This document shows, one piece after another, positions 50,249 to 58,809 of a stretch of 64,000 bases of DNA (the stretch's first letter is position 1; each line of letters starts with the position of its first letter). The DNA lies in the NCBI GenBank assembly GCA_002492415.1, contig DKYK01000038.1, forward strand, positions 38,216 to 102,215, read 5' to 3'. The stretch comes from Christensenella sp. UBA7102. GTDB lineage: Bacteria; Bacillota; Clostridia; Christensenellales; UBA1750. A model generated the notes under the pieces. The model saw nothing but the letters and a program-made list of their open reading frames with translations, did no database searches and had not been told where the DNA came from. A program made the position numbers and the translations under genes.

Positions 50249-50352
50249 GGGGCACGTCTTTTTCGCAGCAAGTAGGAAAAGCCGTGCCCCTACACCCCAT
50301 CCGTCACACGCCGCTAAAGCGGCGCGCGCCACCTTCCCCTCCCAGGGGAAGG
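50249..50352. repeat. Putative dispersed intergenic repeat with nested hairpins
   Basis: GGGGCACG (50249-50256) and CGTGCCCC (50283-50290) pair, with CTTTT/AAAAG continuing the stem. CGCCGCT-AA-AGCGGCG (50309-50324) is a tight hairpin, and CCTTCCCCT-CCC-AGGGGAAGG (50332-50352) is another. The ACCTTCCCCT...AGGGGAAGG piece resembles a sequence that recurs between genes of many gut Clostridia, as I recall it. No second copy is present in this window. Confidence 0.5.
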
Positions 50353-50373
50353 CTCCGAAGCCCATCCTGCCTC

Positions 50374-50408
50374 CACAAAACAAAAAGGGCCGATTTCCCG
50401 ACCCTTTT
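50374..50408 (-). terminator. Terminator after the GNAT gene
   Basis: Arms 50383-50392 and 50399-50408; minus-strand tail GTTTTG after CCCTTTTT. Confidence 0.8.
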
Positions 50409-50412
50409 GTCT

Positions 50413-50832
50413 TTATTCTTCCTTGCCCAGGTAGTAAAACGCGGTCATCCCCATTTGCCCGACAGGGCAAAAGCCTAAGCTCTCGTAAAAGCCGTGCATC
50501 TCCGGCGTCTCATCCGTCATGAGCGCCTTCTGGCGCACGTCCGGAAAAGTGGAAATCGCCATCTCCATCATTCTGCGGCCAACGCCCGCACGCCGATGCG
50601 CATGCTCTACCAGAATATCCTGGATATAAAGAATCGTGCAGCCATCGCCCACTGCGCGCAGCAACCCGCACAGCTGCCCGTCCTCATAGGCGCATACCAA
50701 ATACAGCGATCGCTCCAGCGCCTGCATCAGCTGCTCGGGCTTCTCGGTATATGCCAGCCAGCCCGCATCGTTGTACAAACGAAGCACCTGCTCAAGCTCC
50801 GGCACCTTTCCCTCGATGTATTCCAAACACAT
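50413..50832 (-). CDS. GNAT family N-acetyltransferase
   Basis: 139 residues. Core: LYIQDILVEHAHRRAGVGRRMMEMAI carries the R-R-A-G-V-G acetyl-CoA loop, followed by LMTDETPEMHGFYESLGF. GGAGAGGAGTG precedes the ATG at 50832, which overlaps the stop of the upstream membrane protein gene (TGATG). Similar to stress-linked acetyltransferases of unknown substrate. Confidence 0.9.
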   Translation of the reverse strand: MCLEYIEGKVPELEQVLRLYNDAGWLAYTEKPEQLMQALERSLYLVCAYEDGQLCGLLRAVGDGCTILYIQDILVEHAHRRAGVGRRMMEMAISTFPDVRQKALMTDETPEMHGFYESLGFCPVGQMGMTAFYYLGKEE

Positions 50833-51344
50833 CACTCCTCTCCGCTCTTCGGCTCCGTTTCTTCGCATTCTTCCTTTACTGGATCCAGGCACGGCAGCGC
50901 CAGCTTTTCCAGCACGGCCCGCGCTTTGTCCGCCTCGTCTGCGGCCACGGGAATGCTCACCGTCTCGCCCGCTCTCCCGCCGCGCTTGGCATAAAAGCTA
51001 TACGCAAAACGCAGCCGCTCCCCGTCGAACTCCGCGCCGTTTAGCTGCGCGCCGAAGGTGGAAAAGTCGTACAGCACGCCGTCGATCTTGAGCCCGTTTT
51101 CATACACCGCATCGCCGCATGCGAACTGCGCAATCACATTTTTCTGCATTCTGGCCGCGCTGCGCAGCCGCACTCCCGTCGCGCCCGCGATGAACACCGT
51201 CACGACCACCATCAGCCAGCCCAGCCAGGAAATGCCCGCCAGCCACGGCTGCACAATCAGTGCGATGCCGATCAAAAGAAACAGCAGCCCCTTGAGCAGC
51301 TGCATGTGCAGGGGCGACAGTCTGTTCTTAGCTTTTTTCGCCAT
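50832..51344 (-). CDS. Membrane protein with two helices, unknown function
   Basis: 170 residues. Basic start MAKKAKNRLSPLHMQ, then two helices (LLKGLLFLLIGIALIVQPWL and WLMVVVTVFIAGATGVRL) and a soluble domain with a strand-rich segment (VYENGLKIDGVLYDFSTFGAQLNGAEFDGERLRF) and an acidic tail. GGGAGG precedes it nine bases from the ATG. It is coupled to the GNAT gene by overlapping stop and start. I do not recognise a family; the soluble part looks like a PH-like module. Confidence 0.75.
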   Translation of the reverse strand: MAKKAKNRLSPLHMQLLKGLLFLLIGIALIVQPWLAGISWLGWLMVVVTVFIAGATGVRLRSAARMQKNVIAQFACGDAVYENGLKIDGVLYDFSTFGAQLNGAEFDGERLRFAYSFYAKRGGRAGETVSIPVAADEADKARAVLEKLALPCLDPVKEECEETEPKSGEE

Positions 51345-51385
51345 CGTCACGCACCTCCCTGCGCTCTTGCCTTCTTTTTACACAA

Positions 51386-51420
51386 AAGGCCCCCGACGGC
51401 ACTCGCGCCGAAGGCCCCTT
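51386..51420 (-). terminator. Hairpin terminator after the Gfo/Idh/MocA gene
   Basis: GC-rich stem around GGCC/GGCC and CGGC/GCCG on the minus strand, followed by TTTTGTGT. Confidence 0.6.
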
Positions 51421-51432
51421 TGCCCATCCCGA

Positions 51433-52524
51433 TCAGTCAAAATAAACGGGCTTGCCAGTCTCTGCGGAGGTGTAGATGGCCTCCAGTATCTTGGTCACCA
51501 CGATGGCCTGCTCGGGCTTGGTGATCAGCGGCGCGCTGTCATCCAGCACGTGGTTGATCCACATGCGCGCCTCCACATCCGCCGCCTTCGCCGTTTTTCC
51601 GTCGAAGAAGGCCACGCCGCCCGCGCTCATGTCCGGCTCGGTCACAAACAGCTTGGAGTACTTTTCGCCGTTGATGCGCAGACCGCCGTTCTTGCCCATC
51701 ATGTCCGCGCCGCCCTTGTCGCCGCAGAGGATGGTCTTGGCTTCGTTTACATCCAGCGAATTGAGCGCCCAACTGGCCTCCAAGTAAATGGTCGCTCCGT
51801 TCTTCATGCGCACAAAGCCAAACGCGGAGTCCTCCACGGTGAACTTCTCAGGATCCCAGGGTCCCCAGGCGTTGGCAGCGTTCTTGTGATCCGCCAGCTT
51901 GTGGTACTTGGTGCCCACCACCATCTCAGGCTCATAGTTGTCCATCATCCACAGCGTCAGGTCCAGCGCATGGGTGCCGATATCAATCAGCGGGCCGCCG
52001 CCCTGCTTCTCTGCGTCCAGAAACACGCCCCAGGTGGGCACGGCTCTGCGGCGGATGGCCTGCGCGCGCGCATAGTAGATCTCGCCCAGCTCGCCATCCT
52101 CACACGCCTGCTTGAGGTACATGCTGTCCGGACGGAAGCGGTTCTGGTAGCCGATGGTCAGCTTTTTGCCAGTTCGCTTAGCGGCGTCCACCATCTTCTG
52201 TGCCTCGGCGGTATTGATGGCCATGGGCTTTTCACACATCACGTGCTTGCCCGCCTCCAGTGCGTCCACCGTGATATAGCTGTGGTCGCGGTTGGGGGTC
52301 AGTACGTGCACAACCTCAATGCTCTCATCCTTGAGCAGCTCCTTATAATCGACGTAAACCTTGGCATCCGGCGTGCCGTATTCAGCGGCCGCTTTGACCG
52401 CGCGCTCCTCCACGATGTCGCAAAACGCGACCATCTCCACCTCAGGGATCCCGCTCAGCGCGGGCATGTGCTTGTTGTTGGCAATGCCACCGCAGCCGAT
52501 GATACCAATGCGAACCTTTCTCAT
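51433..52524 (-). CDS. Gfo/Idh/MocA family NAD(P)-dependent oxidoreductase
   Basis: 363 residues. Rossmann loop IGIIGCGGIANNKHMPAL at the N-terminus, VHVLTPNRDH, and the catalytic CEKPMA box (Lys in E-K-P). The C-terminal domain has GGGPLIDIGTHALDLTLWMM with the conserved D-x-G-x-H motif. It likely oxidises or epimerises a sugar or inositol. AAAAGGAGGATGTTTTGAC precedes the ATG. Monocistronic. Confidence 0.94.
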   Translation of the reverse strand: MRKVRIGIIGCGGIANNKHMPALSGIPEVEMVAFCDIVEERAVKAAAEYGTPDAKVYVDYKELLKDESIEVVHVLTPNRDHSYITVDALEAGKHVMCEKPMAINTAEAQKMVDAAKRTGKKLTIGYQNRFRPDSMYLKQACEDGELGEIYYARAQAIRRRAVPTWGVFLDAEKQGGGPLIDIGTHALDLTLWMMDNYEPEMVVGTKYHKLADHKNAANAWGPWDPEKFTVEDSAFGFVRMKNGATIYLEASWALNSLDVNEAKTILCGDKGGADMMGKNGGLRINGEKYSKLFVTEPDMSAGGVAFFDGKTAKAADVEARMWINHVLDDSAPLITKPEQAIVVTKILEAIYTSAETGKPVYFD

Positions 52525-52628
52525 GTCAAAACATCCTCCTTTTCTTGGTGCGCTCTTTCACCCCCCCCATTCTACACCCAAACCCAGCCCATGGCAATAC
52601 ATCAGTTTTCGGCTGTGTGAATGCAAAA

Positions 52629-52657
52629 AGGGGCGCTCCTCACAGCAGGAGCGCCCC
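52629..52657 (-). terminator. Terminator after the SH3 protein gene
   Basis: Perfect stem GGGGCGCTCCT (52630-52640) with AGGAGCGCCCC (52647-52657); on the minus strand TTTTTGC follows. Confidence 0.9.
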
Positions 52658-52754
52658 ACTTTTCTGCAGGCAGTTGGATTCACAGCTTGGTCTTTGGGGA
52701 AAACCACAATGCTATTTTTCGCATGCAGAAACTGTTTGACTGATGTTTTTTAGA

Positions 52755-54314
52755 TTACTTGGTCAGGTACTTGGAGGCAACGTAGGTGCCGTTGCTCAGC
52801 TTGGCCCAGCCGCCGGAGATGGACTCCACCTGGACGGCGGCGTTGCGGGACAGGGTGCCCACCTTGGAGTAGGAGGTGCCCGCGCCGGAGCGCACGTTCA
52901 GGGTGCGGCAGGTGACGTACATGGTGGTGGCGCCAGAGCTGCTGCCATTCTCAGCGCGCAGATACTGCGCGGAGACGTAGTTGCCGTTGCTCAGCTTAGC
53001 CCAGCCGTTGGAGATGGAGGCGACCTCCACCGTGACGCCGTAGGACAGCGTGCCGGCCTTCGCATAGGAGGTGCCGGGGCCCTTGCGGACGTTCAGGGTG
53101 CTTGCGGTCACAACGTACTTGGTGGCGTTGTTGACCGGGGGCACGACGTCATCCGCCGTCTTGCCGGTGACGGTGATCTTCATGGAAGAAGTGTTGTAGG
53201 TCTTGCCGTTCTTGGTGGTGTAGGAAGCGGTGATGTAGGCCACGCCCTCACGGGTACCGGTGACAACGGAACCGTTGACATCGATGACCTGCGCATCGGT
53301 GTTGGAGCCGGGCGTCAGGGTGGCGCTGACCGCGCGGCCAGTGGCCACGCCCATCACGACGGGAGAGTACTTCTCACCGATGGCGATGGTCTTGGAGGTC
53401 TCGGCAAAGTAGATGCCCTTGGGATCGGTCTCCGTGATGCCGGTGCGGACCACCAGGTCGTACTTCTTGGTCTCGTAGTTCGCAGAAGCGGTCTCGAGCT
53501 TGAAGATAACGTCGCTGTCGGAGTTGCCGTTGAAGTAGTAAGGAGCGGCGGAGGCGTCGAGCTTCTGCTCCTTGTTGTCCTTCAGGCACAGAGCGCCCTT
53601 GTCAGAGGTGGGGTTGTAGGCCCAGGTGATCGCGGAGAAAGCCTTGCCGTTTTCATCGCCAAAGGTGATCTTCGCGATGGCGTCGGCCGCGGATTCGGTG
53701 TAGAAATCCAGGTAGATCTTGGAGCCCACGATGTAAGCGTCCACCTTGTTGTTGTACTTGTCGTCCACCACGATGTTGGTGATGGTCGCGGTCTTGGTGT
53801 TCTTGGAGTCCGCGGTGTTGACCAGCTTGAGGGAAACCTTGGCGGTCTCGGTGATGGTCTTGCCGTTGGTGGTCTCGGTCACCTGCACCAGATAGGTGTC
53901 GGAGTAGCCGGCCTTGGTCAGCTCAACAGGGAACTTGACGGCCTTGTTGCCGTTGTCCCAGCCGACGGTGTAAGCGGCCAGGGGGTCCACGGACAGCGTC
54001 TTGCCGTCGATGGTGACCTTGGCGTCCGCCGTAAAGTCGGCGTCAAAGCCGGTCAGGGTCACGACCGCCATGCGGGCGTCGCCGCTGAACTTGCCGGTGA
54101 CGTCGGCCTTCAGCTTTGTGTAGTCGTACTCGTAGGTGAGGGAATTGGTCTTGGATGTAGATGCCTTGCCGGGCACTTCTTCGCCGACACTGTTGATGGC
54201 GATGTCATAGGACTTGTCGCTGATGGTCTTGGACTCAGTGACCTCTGCAGACATCGCGGGGATCATGCACAGCACCATTACCAGCGCCAGCACGACCGCA
54301 AGAGTCTTCTTCAT
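52755..54314 (-). CDS. Secreted protein with two bacterial SH3 domains
   Basis: 519 residues. Signal peptide MKKTLAVVLALVMVLCMIPAMSA, then Thr/Lys-rich Ig-like or Big2-type strands (for example SATLTPGSNTDAQVIDVNGSVVTGTREGVAYITASYTTKNGKT). Two SH3 domains close it: about 400-450 (LNVRKGPGTSYAKAGTLSYGVTVEVAS) and about 464-518 (LNVRSGAGTSYSKVGTLSRNAAVQVES). AAAGGGG precedes the ATG at 54314. Codons are highly biased, suggesting strong expression. Probably binds the cell wall; partner enzymes are not encoded nearby. Confidence 0.9.
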   Translation of the reverse strand: MKKTLAVVLALVMVLCMIPAMSAEVTESKTISDKSYDIAINSVGEEVPGKASTSKTNSLTYEYDYTKLKADVTGKFSGDARMAVVTLTGFDADFTADAKVTIDGKTLSVDPLAAYTVGWDNGNKAVKFPVELTKAGYSDTYLVQVTETTNGKTITETAKVSLKLVNTADSKNTKTATITNIVVDDKYNNKVDAYIVGSKIYLDFYTESAADAIAKITFGDENGKAFSAITWAYNPTSDKGALCLKDNKEQKLDASAAPYYFNGNSDSDVIFKLETASANYETKKYDLVVRTGITETDPKGIYFAETSKTIAIGEKYSPVVMGVATGRAVSATLTPGSNTDAQVIDVNGSVVTGTREGVAYITASYTTKNGKTYNTSSMKITVTGKTADDVVPPVNNATKYVVTASTLNVRKGPGTSYAKAGTLSYGVTVEVASISNGWAKLSNGNYVSAQYLRAENGSSSGATTMYVTCRTLNVRSGAGTSYSKVGTLSRNAAVQVESISGGWAKLSNGTYVASKYLTK

Positions 54315-54610
54315 GGTTTCAAACCCCTTTCCATTATTTTGAGCCACTCTTTAGCTCGAAAAAAGCATATCATACCAGAATCCATTTCGTAAAGAGTTTG
54401 AACCAAAAAGAAACAGTTTTGCAATAACTTTTGATATATTTACGCTTTTTCATTCACTTTGTTTTCATTTTCCAATCAAAATTCCGTCACATTACGCATT
54501 TTTATCCATATATGGATTTTTTTGATGGAGTTGTAAACATAAGCTGAAATATTTTCTTCATCCATTCATCACCATTTATTCACGATTTTTCCATATATTC
54601 CTTTTCTCCC
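54315..54610. promoter_or_regulatory. AT-rich leader and promoter region of the SH3 protein gene
   Basis: About 300 bases, far richer in A+T than the coding DNA around. On the minus strand an extended -10 (TGGTATGAT) lies at 54377-54369, about 55 bases before the start. A perfect palindrome ATCCATATATGGAT is at 54504-54517, followed on the plus strand by seven T. No gene found. Confidence 0.55.
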
Positions 54611-54616
54611 CAGCGC

Positions 54617-54658
54617 ACAAAAAAAGCGCCTTCGCGGCTTGTTCTTCCGCGAAAGCGC
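54617..54658 (-). terminator. Terminator after the CD1247-type gene
   Basis: GCGCCTTCGCGG (54626-54637) with CCGCGAAAGCGC (54647-54658); minus-strand tail TTTTTTTGTG. Confidence 0.92.
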
Positions 54659-54685
54659 CCTCTTTTCAGTAAGGCAATCTGCGCA

Positions 54686-55144
54686 TTATTCGTCGTCGCT
54701 GGTGGGGAACAGCTCCTTGCCGCATTCGGGGCACAGGTGCTCCTCTTCCAGGTCAAAGGCCTCCTGGTCGTAGTAGACGCTGGTCTTGCAGTGCGGGCAC
54801 TCGTACTCAATAAAGTCGATCCCCTCACCGTCGTCTTCTTCGTCGTCCTCGTACTCTTCGTCCTCGTCGCCATGATGGTGATGGCCGCAACCGCAGTCGC
54901 AGTCGTCCTCGTCATCTTCATCGGCAAAGAGGAATTCTTCCACATCGCCCAGATCGGAGTCCAGCTCGTCGATATACTGCTCGGCCTCATCCTGCCGCGC
55001 CTCGATGGCCTCCAGCTCCTCGGAGATCTCCTCCAGCGCCTCCAGCATGCGCAGGATCAGCCGGTTCTGCAGGGTATCCTCCTTCAGGTCCATGCCCTCG
55101 GCCATGCCCTTTAAGTATGCAACCTTCTTGGAAACCTCGCTCAT
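54686..55144 (-). CDS. CD1247 N-terminal domain-containing acidic zinc-ribbon protein
   Basis: 152 residues. N-terminal helical hairpin (MSEVSKKVAYLKGMAEGMDLKEDTLQNRLILRMLEALEEIS...) is the CD1247-type domain. A very acidic linker with a CDCGCGHHHHGDED cluster follows, then a zinc ribbon YECPHCKTSVYYDQEAF...HLCPECGKELFP. GGAAGGAGGCAATGCAAAC precedes the ATG. It lies 54 bases after efp and is likely co-transcribed. Function unknown; the His/Cys cluster may bind metals. Confidence 0.9.
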   Translation of the reverse strand: MSEVSKKVAYLKGMAEGMDLKEDTLQNRLILRMLEALEEISEELEAIEARQDEAEQYIDELDSDLGDVEEFLFADEDDEDDCDCGCGHHHHGDEDEEYEDDEEDDGEGIDFIEYECPHCKTSVYYDQEAFDLEEEHLCPECGKELFPTSDDE

Positions 55145-55198
55145 GTTTGCATTGCCTCCTTCCGCAGCGGCTCGCGCCGTGCTTTCAGTATGCCCGGA

Positions 55199-55756
55199 TT
55201 ACGCGCGCTCCATGTACTCGCCGGTGCGGGTATCCACGCGAATCTTCTCGCCCTGGTTGATGAAGATCGGCACCGCGACCACGCAGCCGGTCTCCAGGGT
55301 GGCGGGCTTGGTGACGTTGGTTGCCGTGTCGCCGCGGACGCCGGGCTCGGTCTCCACGACCTCCAGCACCACGAAGTTGGGGGCTTCTACGGAGAAGGGA
55401 GAGCCCTTGAAGAAGCGCACGGTGCAGTTGGTGTTCTCCTTGACATAGGGGATGGCATCCTCCACCACGTCGTGGTTCATGGGGATCTGCTCAAACGTAT
55501 CCACGTCCATGAAGTAGTAGAAGTCGCCGTCGGTGTACAGATAGGTCATTTCCTTGGTCTCGATGGTGGCACGGGTGCAGGAGTCCGTGGGGTTGAACGT
55601 GCGCTCAAGCACCTGACCGGTCATGACATTCTTCATCTTGGTGCGCACGAACGCAGCGCCCTTGCCGGGCTTGACGTGCTGGAAGTCAACGATGGTGAAC
55701 ACGTTGCCGTCGATCTCGATGGTCGTGCCCTTGCGGATATCGCCAGCCTTGATCAT
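55199..55756 (-). CDS. efp: Elongation factor P
   Basis: 185 residues, three beta-barrel domains. It relieves ribosomes stalled at polyproline. Domain I loop is [16 protein letters not shown] with Lys32 at the tip, the position modified in many bacteria; domain III ends [12 protein letters not shown]. Start at 55756 follows AATGGAGGTTTTACTC. An extended -10 (TGCTAAAAT) on the minus strand lies near 55846-55854. Followed by the CD1247-type gene. Confidence 0.96.
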   Translation of the reverse strand: MIKAGDIRKGTTIEIDGNVFTIVDFQHVKPGKGAAFVRTKMKNVMTGQVLERTFNPTDSCTRATIETKEMTYLYTDGDFYYFMDVDTFEQIPMNHDVVEDAIPYVKENTNCTVRFFKGSPFSVEAPNFVVLEVVETEPGVRGDTATNVTKPATLETGCVVAVPIFINQGEKIRVDTRTGEYMERA

Positions 55757-55891
55757 GAGTAAAACCTCCATTTGAGTAAGTAAAAGGTGTATTCAGCGGT
55801 CCGCCTGGCGGCGGATCCCGCAGCCATGACGCCATTATCTGAATTATTTTAGCATATTCGCCGCACTTTGGCTAGTATGCGGCACAATGTA

Positions 55892-56761
55892 TTACACATT
55901 TTTCACGAAAGACAGGTATTTTTCCCGCATCTGCTTCGCGTCCTGCGCCTGCGTGCCCGCCGATTCGCAGATCACCACGGGACGCAGTCCCCTGCGCACA
56001 AGACAAGGTGCCAGATGCGCAAAATCCGGCCCGAATCCCTCCTCCGCAAAAGTACGGTGGCGCTTTTCACCGGCGCCGGTGTATTCGATGTGCGAAAAAT
56101 GCACGTGAAAGTTCTCCATCCGCGCATGTCCCAGCGCCCTCTCGGCCTCCCCGAGCAGCGCGTCAAAGTCCGCTTCGCCGTTTATACATCCGCAGCCCGC
56201 CGCGTGCAGGTGCGCAAAGTCGATGCAGGGCGTCACCTGTTCGCCGTAGGGCGCGCACAGCGCCAGCACCTCGGAAAGCGTGCCGTACTGGTTTCTCTTG
56301 CCCAGCGTCTCAGGGCAGAGCACGACATCCGGATAGGCGGAGAGCACCTCTTCCACAGCGCGGTGCATCAGCGCCTCAGCACGTTCCCGCGCCGCCGGCC
56401 GCGTGCTCTTCATCAGCGCGCCCGGATGGAAGATCACCCGCCTGCCGCCCATCCAACGCACCGCCTGCGCCGCCTGCATCAAATAGCGCACCGTAGCCGC
56501 CTGTTTTTCCGGGTCCGGGTTGCACAGATTGGTGAAATACGGCGCATGGATAGAGAGCTCCACACCGTTCTCCGCAGCCGCCTCCCCGATGCGCCGCGCC
56601 GTGTCTTCCTTTAGCATGACGCCGCGCCCACAGGAGTATTCGTAGGCGTCCAAGCCCATCTTCTTCAAATACTCCGGCGCCTGTACGGTGGATTTGTATC
56701 CTTTTTCATAGAAATCCTCGCAGTTCCCCGCGGGGCCGAAGCGCGCTATGCGATCTTCCAT
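55892..56761 (-). CDS. Endonuclease IV-like TIM-barrel protein
   Basis: 289 residues of the AP-endonuclease-2 family. Metal-binding strands are all present: LSIHAPYFTNLCN, GGRRVIFHPGAL, VVLCPETLGKR, TPCIDFAHLHAAGC, NFHVHFSHIEYTG and PVVICESAG. The ordering is that of Nfo (endonuclease IV), and length is close, so a DNA-repair or sugar-isomerase-like role are both possible; Nfo-type repair is favoured. The ATG overlaps the yqeG stop by 16 bases, showing coupled expression. Confidence 0.88.
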   Translation of the reverse strand: MEDRIARFGPAGNCEDFYEKGYKSTVQAPEYLKKMGLDAYEYSCGRGVMLKEDTARRIGEAAAENGVELSIHAPYFTNLCNPDPEKQAATVRYLMQAAQAVRWMGGRRVIFHPGALMKSTRPAARERAEALMHRAVEEVLSAYPDVVLCPETLGKRNQYGTLSEVLALCAPYGEQVTPCIDFAHLHAAGCGCINGEADFDALLGEAERALGHARMENFHVHFSHIEYTGAGEKRHRTFAEEGFGPDFAHLAPCLVRRGLRPVVICESAGTQAQDAKQMREKYLSFVKNV

Positions 56762-57237
56762 AATTTTTTGATCACCCTTTCCATCGCGCGGTTGATGCGC
56801 GTGCCCAAAAACTCGCTGTTCCCGTCGATGGGTTCGAGCAGCACCGTGTGCATGCCCGCAAGATTGCCAGCCACAACGTCGGTCATCAGCTGGTCGCCGA
56901 TCATCGCGCACTGTCTGGGCGCAAGGCCCAGCGTCTTGGCCGCCCTTCTCAGCTTAAAGGGCAGCGGCTTGCCCGCGCGCGGCACCGCGCCGATGCGCAG
57001 TGTTTCGGTCAGCGGCATCAGGCGCCTGAGCGAGTTGTTGGACGCCACCAGCACCGCAAAGCCTGCGGTCTTGGCGCTCTCCACCCACTCCACCACCTCC
57101 GGTGAAAGCTCCGGGCTGTTCCACGGACTGAGCGTATTGTCCGCGTCCAGCAGCAGCGCCTTGACGCCCACGTGCCGCAGGCAGTAGAGGTTTACGTTCT
57201 GCAGGCGCAGCGCCTGCGTATCGGGTCTGAAGCACAT
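56746..57237 (-). CDS. YqeG family HAD IIIA-type phosphatase
   Basis: 163 residues. HAD motif I LLLDADNTLSPW (Asp31, Asp33), motif II VLVASNN, motif III K (PLPFKLRRA) and motif IV MIGDQLMTDVVAGN. Length and text match the YqeG subfamily, which in Firmicutes usually sits with shikimate/ribosome genes; here it leads the endonuclease-IV-like gene. GAGGGAGAACTGCGCGAT precedes the ATG. Substrate unknown. Confidence 0.94.
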   Translation of the reverse strand: MCFRPDTQALRLQNVNLYCLRHVGVKALLLDADNTLSPWNSPELSPEVVEWVESAKTAGFAVLVASNNSLRRLMPLTETLRIGAVPRAGKPLPFKLRRAAKTLGLAPRQCAMIGDQLMTDVVAGNLAGMHTVLLEPIDGNSEFLGTRINRAMERVIKKLWKIA

Positions 57238-57273
57238 ATCGCGCAGTTCTCCCTCGGTATATTTATTTTGTTT

Positions 57274-57302
57274 ATTTTACACGAAAATACACCGCTCGTA
57301 AA
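57274..57302 (-). promoter_or_regulatory. Sigma-A promoter for yqeG and the endonuclease-IV-like gene
   Basis: Minus strand TTTACG (57302-57297), 17 bases, TAAAAT (57279-57274). Confidence 0.65.
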
Positions 57303-57424
57303 GTATGGATTGTATTTTTTCGATGTTTAGGCAGAAAATTGCACATTACGTTCGTTTTGATGTTAAAAATTATGTAAAGAATGCTTAGGCCGCCTGTTTT
57401 GGTGCAGAATTTTGACGGAGATTG

Positions 57425-57433
57425 TGTTATACT
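57425..57433 (+). promoter_or_regulatory. Extended -10 promoter for the PRPP synthase
   Basis: TGTTATACT at 57425-57433; no -35 at standard spacing. It faces the divergent yqeG promoter across an AT-rich stretch. Confidence 0.5.
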
Positions 57434-57464
57434 GTGATCCAGAAAGATCAGGAGGTGTCCCTTC

Positions 57465-58664
57465 ATGCAAGACAGTCTCTCTCGCCCGGGCTACGAGCCC
57501 CAGTCCGTTGCCCCTCTGGGTATCATTGCCATGGATGGTTGCCCCGAACTGGGCAAAAAGGTCAACGACTACCTCGTCAAATGGGAGAAGGAGCCCGAAA
57601 ACGCCGACCAGGTGCTGCTCACCCACCCCGGCTATCAGAACGACGGTTTTCTGCTGGACGCCGACTGCCCGCGCTTTTCCTCCGGTGAAGGCAAGGGCGT
57701 CATCCGCCAGTCGGTGCGCGGCTATGATCTCTACATTCTCTGCGACGTGACCAATTACTCCAAGACCTACCGCATGTACGGCATGGACGTGCCCATGTCT
57801 CCCGACGATTATTTTCAGGATCTCAAGCGCATCATCGCCGCCGAAGGCAAAAAGGCAAAGCGCGTCTCCGTCATCATGCCCTATCTCTACGAAGGGCGTC
57901 AGCATCGCAGGGCCGCGCGCGAGTCTCTGGACTGCGCCATGATGCTCCAGGAGCTGACCACGCTGGGCATCGACAACATCATCACCTTTGACGCGCACGA
58001 TCCCCGCGTGCAGAACGCCATCCCCCACTCGGGCTTTGAGAACGTCATGCCCACCTATCAGATGCTCAAAGCGCTGCTGCGCAAGCTGCCCGATCTGCGC
58101 ATCGACCGCGATCACATGATGATCATCTCCCCCGACGAGGGCGCCGCGGGCCGCAACATCTATTACGCCACCATGCTGGGCCTGGATATGGGCCTGTTCT
58201 ACAAGCGGCGCGACTACTCCGTCGTGGTCAACGGCCGCAACCCCATCGTAGCGCATGAGTACATGGGCGAGTCCGTTGAGGGCAAGGACGTGCTCATCGC
58301 GGACGACATCCTGGCCACGGGCGATTCCATGTTGGACCTGGCGCGCGAGCTCAAGCGCCGCAAGTGCGGCCGCATCTTCATGGCCACCACCTTTGCCATG
58401 TTCACCAACGGCATCGAGGTGTTCAAAAAGGCGTATGCCGAGGGCCTGTTCGATTACATACTCGCCACCAACCTGAGCTATCTGCGTCCCGAGTTGCGCG
58501 AGCAGCCCTGGTTCGTTGAGGTGGATATGTCCAAGTACATCGCGCTGATCATCGCCACGCTGAACCACGATCGCTCCATCTCTCCACTGCTCAATCCGCT
58601 GCAGCGCATCCAGAAGCTGCTTACCCGTCACCGCGCCGCGCTGATGGAGCAGAATATCAAGTAA
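57465..58664 (+). CDS. prs: Ribose-phosphate pyrophosphokinase, long form
   Basis: 399 residues, longer than the usual 315 owing to an N-terminal extension and insertions. Makes PRPP from ribose-5-phosphate and ATP. The PRPP-binding loop is VLIADDILATGDSMLDLA; YEGRQHRRAARESLDCAMM and TFDAHDPRVQNAI carry the expected Arg/His/Asp residues around the active site. AGATCAGGAGGTGTCCCTTC precedes the ATG. This longer form is common in Clostridia. Monocistronic with a terminator. Confidence 0.92.
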   Translation: MQDSLSRPGYEPQSVAPLGIIAMDGCPELGKKVNDYLVKWEKEPENADQVLLTHPGYQNDGFLLDADCPRFSSGEGKGVIRQSVRGYDLYILCDVTNYSKTYRMYGMDVPMSPDDYFQDLKRIIAAEGKKAKRVSVIMPYLYEGRQHRRAARESLDCAMMLQELTTLGIDNIITFDAHDPRVQNAIPHSGFENVMPTYQMLKALLRKLPDLRIDRDHMMIISPDEGAAGRNIYYATMLGLDMGLFYKRRDYSVVVNGRNPIVAHEYMGESVEGKDVLIADDILATGDSMLDLARELKRRKCGRIFMATTFAMFTNGIEVFKKAYAEGLFDYILATNLSYLRPELREQPWFVEVDMSKYIALIIATLNHDRSISPLLNPLQRIQKLLTRHRAALMEQNIK

Positions 58665-58683
58665 TTTCCATCCGCCCCTTTCC

Positions 58684-58726
58684 AGGCCGTTTTTCGCCGC
58701 TTTTTGTGCGAAGAGCGGCCTTTTTG
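58684..58726 (+). terminator. Terminator after the PRPP synthase gene
   Basis: GCCGCT (58696-58701) with AGCGGC (58714-58719), or AGGCCG with CGGCCT, then CTTTTTG. Confidence 0.75.
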
Positions 58727-58738
58727 TCCATGCTGCGC

Positions 58739-58767
58739 TTTACATCGCCGCGCGCATGCTTTATAAT
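58739..58767 (+). promoter_or_regulatory. Sigma-A promoter for the 107-residue protein and lyxose isomerase
   Basis: TTTACA (58739-58744), 17 bases, TATAAT (58762-58767). Confidence 0.8.
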
Positions 58768-58809
58768 GGAACTGCACTGAAAAAAGTCGAAAAGGGAGGG
58801 ATCGCGCCG

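Larger units (their letters stand above)
50039..50412. other. Gene-free region with a hairpin-rich repeat-like element
   Basis: 374 bases between hflK and a GNAT gene. It holds a repeat-like element described separately (50249-50352), the GNAT terminator (50374-50408) and, at 50040-50240, a stretch with no recognisable gene. Confidence 0.6.

Noticed and set aside
52743..54392. A 549-codon Gly/Val-rich plus-strand frame resembling a repetitive surface protein
   Set aside because: It mirrors the highly codon-biased SH3 protein gene; no signal peptide or ribosome site.
54504..54517. ATCCATATATGGAT followed by seven T as a plus-strand terminator
   Set aside because: No plus-strand gene ends upstream and the stem is only A/T-rich; kept as part of the SH3 leader region.
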